DNA of 64,000 nucleotides from Anaeramoeba flamelloides (taxonomy: Eukaryota; Metamonada; Anaeramoebidae): the NCBI GenBank assembly GCA_027625915.1, contig JANTQA010000047.1, forward strand, positions 744,001 through 808,000, read 5' to 3'. Shown here piece by piece: positions 33,226-42,638 of the stretch (the stretch's first letter is position 1; every line of letters starts with the position of its first letter). The notes beneath the pieces were generated by a model, which was given only the letters and a program-made list of their open reading frames with translations, was not told the origin of the DNA and did no database searches. The position numbers were made by a program, and so were the translations under genes.

Positions 33226-35070
33226 TCACGATTAAAAAACTTTTTAAAAAAAAATAAAACATTTGATAATTTTTCACTTATTAATAACTTGAATTATAAT
33301 AAACACTATTGGTTAATAGGAAATCTTTGTTTAGAAATTATTTTTAAAGATATTTTATAATTTAATTTGAAAAATTGAATTTTCTAGGTTCTATAAAGAT
33401 TTTTTTTAAATTTAATTGTAAAAAAATTGAACTATTTTTTCTTACAAGAGATAAGACATCATTTTATTATATTTTAAAAGTATTTTAAATTTAATAAATA
33501 TATTTCAAATAGGGAATCAAATTATTTTGACTATTAAAGAATTATTTATTGTTTTAATTTGAAAAAAATAATTTTTTTTTTGATTTTCCGTTAGGTTTTT
33601 TTTAATTTTTCCAGAATTCAAAATAATAGAGCCAAATCTTTGATTTTTCTCTATTCTTTTGAATTCTGGAAAACCTAGGACACTTCCGTTAGGTTTTTTT
33701 TTAATTTTTGTAATAAACCGAAAATTTTAAGAAATTTTCTGTTTATTACAAAAAGTAAAAAAAAAAACCCGTTAGCTTTCCTTGAGTTTTCTGTTTATTT
33801 GTAAAACCAATAGATTTTCCTCTATTCTTTTGATTTTTGGAAAACCACGGTTAGGTTTTCTTTAATTTTCTGTTTATTTGGAAAATCAATAGATTTTCGT
33901 TAGATTTTCTTAAATCAAAAAAAAGCTAGGCACTTGACAAATAAATAGAAAACTCAAAAAAAACTAACGAACACTTCACAAATAAAACAGAAAACCTCAA
34001 GAAAAGCTAGGTACTCTACGGACACTTTCAATAATTATCATAAGAATTTTTTGTTCTTTATTTAAGTTTTATTAGATGAGTGCAACATTTTCAAAACTAT
34101 TCGTTATTATCTATCAGAGTAAATATCCCCAAGTTGAATTAAACTACAATTCAACATTCAGTTTATTTGGAATTTCTTACCCGAAAAATCAACCTTTTTT
34201 TCTCGACTAGAGGCTTTTAAAAAAGGTGGTTATACTAAAAACAATAAATACAATAGTTTAATGAATTTAAATTTCATGGAATTTTGATTATATTGTGAAT
34301 AAACTTTATTATTTGGGATGAAAGGTTAACAAACATATTAGTTTTGTCTAGCTTTTTTTTTTTCAATTTTATTTTTTCAGGCTAGTTTGGTGTATAATAA
34401 ATTTTTTTTGGGTCTTTAATAAAATTTCTAAATCAAAATTTAGGAATTCGGGAAGTGCAGTCGCGTGCCGTCGAGTGTCTTCAATTGCCCTCGAGTGGCG
34501 TAGAGTGTCATAGAGCAGATAGCTTTTCCAGAATTCAAAAGAATAGAGAAAAATAAATGATTTTACTCAATTCTTTTAAATTTTGGAAAACCTAACGAAA
34601 AGTGTTCAGGTTTTTTCTTTTTTAAGAAATAAACCGAAATTTTAATAAATTTTCTTTTTACTTCTTAAATTGAAAAAAACCTAACGAAAAATGTCTAGAT
34701 TTTTTTTATTTTAAGAAATAAACCAAAAATTTCCTAAATTTTCCTTTTATTTCTTAAATTAAAAAAACCTAATGGCGGTTTTCTTGAAGTTTTCTGTTTT
34801 ATCTGTCAAGTGTTCTCAGGTTTTTTTGAGGTTTTCTATTTTATTTGTGAAGTGTTCGTTAGTTTTTTTTTACTTTAGAAATAAACAGAAAATTTATTAA
34901 AATTTTAGGTTTATTTCTAAAGTAAAAAAAACCTAATGAAAATCTATTGATTTTCCAAATAAATAGAAAACTTAAGAAAACTTAACTGCTATTTTTCTAA
35001 AATTTAAAAGAATTCAGTAAAATCATTTATTTTACTCTATTCTTTTAAACTTTGGAAAGATTAATGGCAA
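33226..35070 (+). repeat. dispersed repeat R, copy 2, with expanded hairpin units
   Basis: Collinear with 4928-6180, but longer because hairpin-forming units have multiplied in two places, 33605-34020 and 34525-35055. Units of about 60-85 bp are self-complementary, for example CCAGAATTCAAAA...TTTTGAATTCTGG (33611-33669) and TTAAGAAATAAACC...TTATTTCTTAAATT (34689-34772). They are separated by CCTAACGAAA-type boundaries and GTGTTC/GAACAC words. The left and right clusters are themselves inverted copies (33925-34010 against 34775-34870). A GC-rich piece with CGAGTG words lies at 34446-34520. No reading frame. Confidence 0.72.
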
Positions 35071-35271
35071 ACAAGAGGTTTTAATAACACCACCACCACC
35101 CTTAAATAGCAATAATAATAAAAAAAAAACAAAATCACAACTTTTTTAACTCACTTCATTGTATGTTAACAACTAAATAAACATTTTTTTTTTTTTTTAT
35201 TGGCAATATTTGAAAATTATCTTGTTTTTGAATCTAAAAAAAACCCTAAAAAAATAAATGACTGATTTGAA

Positions 35272-35877
35272 TTGAAAAGTGTTATTACTTTTGCCATTGT
35301 TTTTACGATAAACGATGATGATCCAGATTCGATTGGCTCAAATCATGGTATTGGCAAGGAAGGGATAAAATGTCCAAACCGGGCATACTATATTGACAAA
35401 TCTGAAAAAAACACTTATGGATGTTGCGATTACTATAAATATAGCTGTTCGAATGAAGACACGTGCACAAAAAGGATGGACTACAATAGAATTGTCAACC
35501 AAATTGATGGAAAGTGTGATGATCTTCTAGGGTTATTGTCCTGTTCACCAATGTCACCATATGTTAATTCCTTTGCCCAGAATATTGATCTTGGCAAAAC
35601 TCATCAAAATATTAGCATTTGTGAAGACTTTTGCGATCATATTTATTCTGCATGCAAATCGAAAAAATTTGATTGTACAGATTTTAACAAATTCCCTCAC
35701 CAGAATTGCGGTAAAGAAGTTTCTATCGCTTATCATAATGCAAAAGATTTTTGTGAAAAGGGGCTTTTTATACAACTTTCAAAAGATAACGATCATTGCT
35801 TTTCAGATTCTGGTTTGAAAATACCTTCGTTCGTTTTAATTTATCTCGTATTAGGGATTTTATTATTTATTAACTAA
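35272..35877 (+). CDS. cysteine-rich, folate-receptor-like surface protein
   Basis: About 200 codons open from a TTG at 35272; no in-frame ATG, so a first exon or alternative start is missing. The AAAAG just before TGTTATTAC could be an acceptor. The N-terminus (SVITFAIVFTI) looks like the core of a signal peptide. The ectodomain has about 17 cysteines with CC-x(6)-CS, LLSCSPMSP and ICEDFCDHIYSACKS blocks, which match the order of the Folate_rec fold (CC..., eCSP..., lC...C...w..aC). The last 18 residues (IPSFVLIYLVLGILLFIN) are hydrophobic and end the protein, as in a GPI-anchor signal or terminal membrane span. Role as a ligand-binding surface protein is inferred; binding of folate itself is not shown. 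Confidence 0.65.
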   Translation: MKSVITFAIVFTINDDDPDSIGSNHGIGKEGIKCPNRAYYIDKSEKNTYGCCDYYKYSCSNEDTCTKRMDYNRIVNQIDGKCDDLLGLLSCSPMSPYVNSFAQNIDLGKTHQNISICEDFCDHIYSACKSKKFDCTDFNKFPHQNCGKEVSIAYHNAKDFCEKGLFIQLSKDNDHCFSDSGLKIPSFVLIYLVLGILLFIN

Positions 35878-36729
35878 TTTATTCTTTTCAGATTAATAAA
35901 TAGTTTTTAAAATATTTGGATAAATTTCCAATGTTGCATTTTTTTAAAAACTTCAAAAATATTAAATATTCTTCCCAATTGATTATTTATCATTATTGGA
36001 ATGAATAAAAATTATATTTAGATATATATATATATATATATATATATTTAGATAGATAGATAAAAATAATTATTTTGAATGGATTCGTTCATTATAAAAA
36101 ATAATAAATAAATAAATAATAATAAACATAATAATTTTATTTTGACAAAACAAAAAAAAATATTAATATTTGAAATAATATTTAATTATCAGAATCTTAT
36201 TTTCCCGTAAATATTTAGAAAAGTGTTAAATTTAACAAAACATATATAAACTGTTATGGATAAGCCCGCTTCTCTTCAGATTCGGTCTTAAAATTAAGCT
36301 ATTATTTTTTTTATTCTTTTCAAAAAAATTTTTGTGAAAAAATAACATAAATTTATTATTTTGTATTTAATATCAACAAAAACATTTTTCAAAAATGTTG
36401 ACTAACTTTATAATGTACCAGAAGGTTATTTTGTAGATTTTATCTGATAATCTCTTCTCAAAAAAATTTTTCAATTTTTTAATCAATCTCATTTTTTTCC
36501 AATTCTACCAAATTGATTTTATTCTTCTTTTTTTTTTTTCTTTTTCTTTTTCTCTTCTATTTTTTTTTCCCTTTTTTATTTTATTATTTTCTTCTTTTTT
36601 GAATAATTTTTGTTTTCCTTTTTTTTTTCTAATTTCATCAAATTTTTGTTAAACGTTTCCTTTCTGTATTTTTTTTTATAAAAAAGTAAAGTCGAAAAAT
36701 TAAAAAAAAAATACTTGAAAACACCCATA
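35878..36729. other. non-coding spacer with microsatellites
   Basis: (TA)n at 36022-36048 followed by GATA repeats to 36062, then pyrimidine-rich tracts at 36480-36660. No gene recognised. Confidence 0.5.
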
Positions 36730-37165
36730 AACATTAAGAAAATTGAGATTCGGCAATTCCTTTAAAAATGAATTTATTTATTATCAAAAAATAATCTTGC
36801 TAATTTTTTTTTTTTCAGTGAAAGTTCAATAATAAAAAACACAAAAACCCCATTTCAAAAATTGTGATTCACCTGAAATCATAAATTATAAAAAAAAAAA
36901 TTATCTTTTAGTATTCAAGAACAACTAAAAAAACAAACCTGGTTAGTAATTCCCTTTTAAATCATTATAAAAATATATTAATTTGATATTTTAAAAATAT
37001 AAAAACTAAAAACCAAAAACTAAAAAAAAAAGTGAGTCACAATTGTTGAATTGAGCCTTACTGATTTTATTTTAAAAATAGTTTTCTGAAAAAAAGTTAA
37101 CAACAAGATTTTTGAATAATAATTAAATTCATTTTTTAAGTAATTGCCGAATCTCAATTTTCTAA
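36730..37165 (-). repeat. dispersed repeat E, copy 2 (palindromic)
   Basis: Arms of about 130 bp at 36732-36870 and 37030-37163 are inverted (AAAATTGAGATTCGGCAATT at one end and its complement at the other). The right arm read in reverse also aligns with 46430-46620, including AAAGACAAATAA, GTTGTTAACTTTTT and ATTGTGACTCACTTTTTTTT. Confidence 0.6.
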
Positions 37166-37633
37166 GTGGTTATTTGTCTTTTCGAAAAGCTTTTTTTCCA
37201 CATTATCTTTTTCAAAACAAAAGTCGCCAAAAAAAAAAAAATAAAAAAACAAAAATTATTCAAAAAAAAAAAGAAAAACAAAAAAAACAAAAATTTGTAA
37301 AATTAGAATAAAATAATTCTGATCCAAAAATTTGAAAATATTTTTTTGATATGAATAACTGAAGAAACCTTCAAAACAACCCCTATTAACATTATAAAGC
37401 GAGCCAAAATTTTAAATATATAGTTTATATTTATATAACTGTAATATTGATATCATTTTTTTTTTTCAAGAAAAAACAACATTATATTTAAGAATAAATT
37501 CCCAAAAAATTCTAATTAGTTAATATAAAAATTTACTAAAAAATTACTGATATAGTTTGATTAATAGTAAAAAGTATATAATTGAAAGTTATACTTCATT
37601 TCCTTTTTTTAGATAAATAGTATACATTCAAAA

Positions 37634-38128
37634 GTGTAAATGTGGAATGCTGTGAAAAATAGAGTTTTTATTTATTTATTGTGAGAAAGGAGTAATCAAA
37701 GAAAATTTACTAAATAAAAAAGAGAAGTGGAAAAATAATTAAAATATTAAAGTAAAAAAATATTATATCATTTGCATGGCCAAAAAATAGAGTTTTTACA
37801 ATTTTTGGGATAAATAAAGAGTTCGTTACATTTATACTAAGTTTTGGTAATAATAAACGCAAACCCCCGTTTTGATTTTTGATCCTGAACGGGCTTTCAA
37901 TATATTAAAAGTTTTAGGAACAGAAATACTTTGTTTGAAAAAAGATTTTTTTTTCAAAATTGAAGGATTGGTATTCCCCAAAGCGATTCTTTAATTTAGA
38001 TTATTATTGGTCTATTAAGATAATCAGATTTATAATTACTATTACCAAAATTTTGATAAATTTGTTGAACTCTTTATTTATCTCTAAAATTGTAAAAACT
38101 CTATTTTTTACTACATTCATATTTAAAC
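37634..38128. repeat. repeat family G, copy 2
   Basis: About 495 bp. Starts GTGTAAATGTGGAATGCTG and ends with the complement of AGTTTAAATATGAATGTAG. The AAATAGAGTTTTTA block occurs twice at the left (37657 and 37785), so part of the left end is duplicated relative to copy 1. The interior aligns with copy 1. The ORF in it at 37960-38187 is not a gene. Confidence 0.65.
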
Positions 38129-40118
38129 TAGGGTTAATATTGGTTTTTATTTTTTTATTTATTTATTATAATAATTATTTTGATTAAGTTAATAGTAGTC
38201 TAGCCCGGTGAATAATTTCATTATTAAAGATAATCGAGGCCTAAACTTGATAAATAATTTAATTTGAGACAACAATATAATACTATCCCTAGTATGAAAG
38301 CGAATTGAAGCATCACCTTATTATTAAAAATTGTAAAAGAATTTCTTTTAATTTTTAGGATATATTTTTGAAAATTTTCAACTTCTTCTTCCTTCTCTTC
38401 TCTCTTTCATAGTTTTTCACTTTTAAAAAGGAAAAATTCTAACCCACCAAAATCAAAAGTAAATCTCGTTATATTTCTAATTTCCAATGAACAGTCAATT
38501 TCGCTTTAAAGAAATGAAATTTCAACAAAATTCAACACCAAAAAAATTTTCAAATTAATGTCTATTTTTTCAAACTTTTTTTCCCCAAATTATTTAACTA
38601 AAATCCAAATTTTGTTACATTATTTGGATTTTTTTTTTGTTACTCAAATTTCCCTTGAAAGTTTGTAACTTAAAAGTGAAATTTATTGTATTAAAATTCT
38701 GAATAATATAGCTGAAAATGTTGTAATAGTTGCCCAGTATTTCAAGAATTCCAAATACAATAATCACAAAAATTTCAATAAAATTCCAATTATTTTATTT
38801 GGGGATACTGTTCAAAAGATTTCTAATTCATATCTTCTTTTTACTCAGATGATACATTTTTTAATCTTTTTTTCAAACCCCTCATTGAGTATAAAAAATA
38901 TAAACGATATTGTTTTTTTTTTTTTTTTTCAATTTAAAAACACCAACTGTGGATCTTTTTATCAATGAAATTTTTTATAATTTAATGTACAGATTGTTGC
39001 AAAATAATTGATTGAAAATTTTCATTCGGGTTTCCAAACAAAGATTATATAAATCAAGTAACATTTTATGAAGTCAAGCGAATAGAAAATCTCTAAAATT
39101 AGTTTTTCAAAATATACTTTGACAGAGACTGTTTGATAAGAAACAGTTCGAAGATTCATAAAAAAGGATATTGAACAAAAAATTTTTTGAGATTTATTAG
39201 AATTTATCAGTAATATTCAAAAAAAATATTTGACAAATATAATTTACGAAATAAACCAAAGACATATTTGCAAAATAATTCTTTTTTTGTTTCCTTCTTT
39301 TATGATTTTTTATCAGATTTAAATCAACTTTTTGCTGAAAATTTTGACACTAGTACATAATTTTGTGAATCCTTTATTCTTTTTATTTCTCTGAAATATT
39401 CTCTTAAGCTTTGAAAACTAAAAAAATAATTTAATTTTTTTTCAAAAGTCGTTTTCTTTCAAAAAAAGTGATTTAATTTTTTTTTTTTATTCTCTCTAGA
39501 TTAGATTTTGGAAAAAAAATAATTACCAAACTGGTTGACATTTAAATAAAAATTGAAGGTCATTTTAATTGAAGAAAAAGATTGAGAATAAATTTTGTCG
39601 AAAAATCCAAATCTAAATTTTTTGAGTTAATGAAAAAAAGAGCAAAATTTGGTTAAGTGATTGAGTTAATGAAAAAATTCCAGGCGAAGTTTTCATTTAA
39701 ACTAAACCAATAAATTTTTTTCCAAAAAATTAAATAAATGTTCTAAAAAAAGAATTCCAAACAAGATTTCACTTGAAGAATTTTCTTCAGCAAATAACAC
39801 ACACGATGAATTTGAAAGGAACTTAAAATATGAAACAAAGAATGAAACCCAATTATTGTATCCTCTAGGTAAAGTCCGAAAATGTAATTTTATTTTTTAT
39901 TCTTTTTTTTTTTTTCTATTAATTTTTTTTACAGGACCTCTCTTTTGAAAAAATCCTTTCTTTATAAAAGAGAATTTTTGGAATTAATACACAACCTTTT
40001 AATACATTCCTTTTTTTTTTTTTTTTTATTCAAAAAAAAGTCAACCATCAAAAGAAACAAATTACAAAAAAAAACAAAAACATAACAAATAAAGGTTTTT
40101 TTTACAATTTTTCAAGAA
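38129..40118. other. non-coding spacer
   Basis: AT-rich with one degenerate MITE (38492-38688). Homopyrimidine/poly-T runs at 39900 and 40012-40027 precede the ankyrin gene and may be part of its promoter region, as T-runs also precede other genes here. Confidence 0.45.
38492..38688. repeat. palindromic MITE family A, copy 11 (degenerate)
   Basis: About 197 bp, recognisable from CAGTCAATTTCGCTTTAAAG at the left and AAAAGTGAAATTTATTG at the right. Only the right TA survives. Arms heavily mutated; probably the oldest copy. Confidence 0.65.
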
Positions 40119-41699
40119 ATGACAAACACCAATAACGATCAAAATCCAAATCCAAATCCAAACACTAACACAACAATAAATGATAACGACAACGAGAACG
40201 ATAATGGGAATGAAAACGAAAACGGAAATGTGACTGGGAATGAAAATAATAATGAAAATGAAAAAATTGATCAACTTTTAGAAATTCTCAAGGACAACCG
40301 AATCAATTCGCTTCGCGAGTGGCTGCGGAAAGGAGGTGATGTTAACAAGCCAATTGGGCCGGAAAATTGGACTGTGGTACACTATGCGCTGTACTATCGA
40401 TCCAAAACGAGGGTGATCTCGTTGCTGTTAAACTCTGGCGCGGATTTAGATCTTGTTGATCGCAACGAAATGTCGTATTTGCATTTTGCGCTGTACAAAA
40501 GGAACTCCTCTGAGGTGATCAAGCTGTTGGTCTCCAAGGGGCTCAACATCAACAAAAGGAACACGAAGGGCCAGACGCCCCTAATGTTTGCGTCGTTTAC
40601 GAAGCAGAAACCGGAGATTGTGCAGCTGCTCTTGGACGAAGGCGCGGACCCGAACTTTGTTGACAATTTCAACTGGAACGCGTTAACCTATGCAATTGTG
40701 ATGTTGGCAAGGCCCAAGATCATTTTCAATCTGCTGGCCTCCGACGTTGACGTCAACATTGTGACGAAAAAAAAGCACAGGAGCGCGTTGCACTATGCGT
40801 GCAAGATCAGGCTCAGCGTGGAGATCATCCGTGGGCTAATCGACGCGGGCTCGAACATCGAATTGCGAACGAAAAAAAACGGAATGACGCCGCTCATGTA
40901 CCTGGCGCGCGACGCAATACCCGAGGATTTGCCCAAAATTGAGCTGTTTCTCACATACGCGCACGACGGCGCAGGCTGTAATGTCTTTGCATTAAATAAG
41001 AAGGGATTGACAGCCATCGACCTTGCCAGAGATCCAGAGATCAGGAAAAGGCTCCGGACACACGCCAGCCTGCAATATGACTTTTTCAAGCTCTTTGTCC
41101 GATCAGAATTGACTGATTTGCATCTTTCTGAAATCAAATTCCACCGCTCATGGTTCGAATTTAGATCGGGGATCAAATACACCAAAAAGGTGAAAAAGAT
41201 TCTTGAAAAATGCCCCAAGCAGATCCTAACAGCGTTTTTGGTTTGGGTTTACTCAGCAATACCTAGCCCAAATATTGATATGAAGGAAGTGGAACAAATC
41301 GCACAGAAGTGCGGGATCACAGATTTTAAAAAAAAGTCCAACCTCAAGACCTTTAAAAAGCAATTACTAGATCTCTATAAAGACACAGAATCTAAAAAAT
41401 TTTCGGTTACAATCGGTGAGAAATCCAAAAAGCATGTATTAGTACATAAAATTATTTTACAGGCAAGAAGCGATTTATACCGTGGCATGTTTATTAACGT
41501 AATAAACGACAACTCTCAGCAGGTTTCAGATTATTCTGGTAGATCTTTGTCTTCAATTCGTCAACTATTCAGGTTTTTATATACAAATGATTTAAGAATC
41601 AATAAAATCGATTCAAAAATTATTAAGGAATTGCAAGACGCACCAGAATTTTATCAATTAAATACTTATTCTTATTTGTATAAATATTTAAAAAAATAA
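40119..41699 (+). CDS. ankyrin-repeat protein with C-terminal BTB-like domains
   Basis: 526 residues, single exon, ATG start. Residues 1-48 are an Asn/Asp/Glu/Pro low-complexity tail. About seven ankyrin repeats follow (roughly 50-315), with GADLDLVDRN, GLNINKRNTKGQTPLMFAS, GADPNFVDNFNWNALTYA and GMTPLMYLARD as the clearest. Residues about 325-395 look like a degenerate BTB/POZ fold, and 428-495 a second one (FSVTIGEK...HVLVHKIILQARSDLYRGMF ... LFRFLYTNDL). Such proteins act as scaffolds or cullin-3 ubiquitin ligase adaptors in other eukaryotes; the precise role here is unknown. The centre (about 40540-40960) is strongly GC-rich with GC third positions, unlike both ends of the same gene. Intronless. 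Confidence 0.88.
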   Translation: MTNTNNDQNPNPNPNTNTTINDNDNENDNGNENENGNVTGNENNNENEKIDQLLEILKDNRINSLREWLRKGGDVNKPIGPENWTVVHYALYYRSKTRVISLLLNSGADLDLVDRNEMSYLHFALYKRNSSEVIKLLVSKGLNINKRNTKGQTPLMFASFTKQKPEIVQLLLDEGADPNFVDNFNWNALTYAIVMLARPKIIFNLLASDVDVNIVTKKKHRSALHYACKIRLSVEIIRGLIDAGSNIELRTKKNGMTPLMYLARDAIPEDLPKIELFLTYAHDGAGCNVFALNKKGLTAIDLARDPEIRKRLRTHASLQYDFFKLFVRSELTDLHLSEIKFHRSWFEFRSGIKYTKKVKKILEKCPKQILTAFLVWVYSAIPSPNIDMKEVEQIAQKCGITDFKKKSNLKTFKKQLLDLYKDTESKKFSVTIGEKSKKHVLVHKIILQARSDLYRGMFINVINDNSQQVSDYSGRSLSSIRQLFRFLYTNDLRINKIDSKIIKELQDAPEFYQLNTYSYLYKYLKK

Positions 41700-41805
41700 T
41701 CATTTTATTTTTAAATTCGGTTTTTTTCTTTTTATTTTTGTTTTTATTTTTATTATCGATATTATAATTTATTTTTGTTCAGAATTCTTATTAAAATTAT
41801 CAGTA

Positions 41806-42204
41806 CAGCTGTTCCAAGGCTACCGTGAATTTTTATATGAATCAAATTTTGATGCTGATATAGATTTTTAAAAAGTTGGATATGAGGATAAGAAAGCTCA
41901 TACTGAAAAAAAAATTTCCTAAATGGCCTCATTTAAAAAATTTTCTTTTGATACAAGAAAAATTAATTTTCAGATCCCAAAATTGCTTCAAATCTGGAAA
42001 ATCTGTTGAGACGCCACTTAAAAGTTTCACTTGAAATACCGAAAATATTTTTGATCTTATCACAAGAAAATTTTTTAAATGAGGCCATTTGTGAAATTTT
42101 TTTTCAGTATGAGCTTTCTTATCCTCATATCCAACTTTTTAAAAATCTATATCAGCATCAAAATTTGATTCATATAAAAATTCACGGTAGCCTTGGAAAG
42201 ACTG
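41806..42204. repeat. MITE family C, copy 1
   Basis: 399 bp, TA at 41804-41805 and 42205-42206. The ends CAGCTGTTCCAAGG and the complement of CCTTGGAAAGACTG start inverted arms of about 160 bp (CTACCGTGAA, AAATTTTGATGCTGATATAG, AAGTTGGATATGAGGATAAG). The open frame 42006-42290 runs through the right arm and is not a gene. TA duplication and CAG...CTG ends again suggest a Tc1/mariner-type non-autonomous element. It lies about 100 bp after the ankyrin gene. Confidence 0.85.
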
Positions 42205-42236
42205 TAATTTTGAGGTTGAATATAAACAAGTATTTA

Positions 42237-42638
42237 CAGCTGTTCCAAGGCGACCATGGAATTTTTTCGATATCAAATTTTGATGGTTGATATAGATTTT
42301 TGAAAAAGTCGAATATGAGAATAAGAAAGCTTATATTGAAAATATTTTTTCATTAATGAGCTCATAGGAAATATAATATTATGATATGATCAAAAAAAAA
42401 TTCATTTTTTAGAGGAAATTTTCGGTGGTTTCTTAACGAATTCTTGATGTTTTGAGTCATTTTGGGTTCTGAAAATTTATTTTTTGAATATTAGAAAAAA
42501 TAATTGAATATTAACTTATTTAGGAATTTTTTTTTTCAATATAAGCTTTCTTATTATCATATTCGACTTTTTAAAAAATCTATATCAACCATCAAAATTT
42601 GATAATGAAAAATTTTCACGGTAGCTTTGAAACGACTG
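42237..42638. repeat. MITE family C, copy 2
   Basis: 402 bp, starting CAGCTGTTCCAAGG after TA at 42235-42236. The right flank is CA rather than TA. The arms share CTACCGTGAAAA, TTGATGGTTGATATAGATTTT and ATAAGAAAGCTTATATTGAA blocks. Only 32 bp separates it from copy 1, in tandem. Confidence 0.82.

Noticed and set aside
42006-42290. 94-codon open frame
   Set aside because: It runs across the centre and right arm of MITE family C copy 1 and has no homology features.
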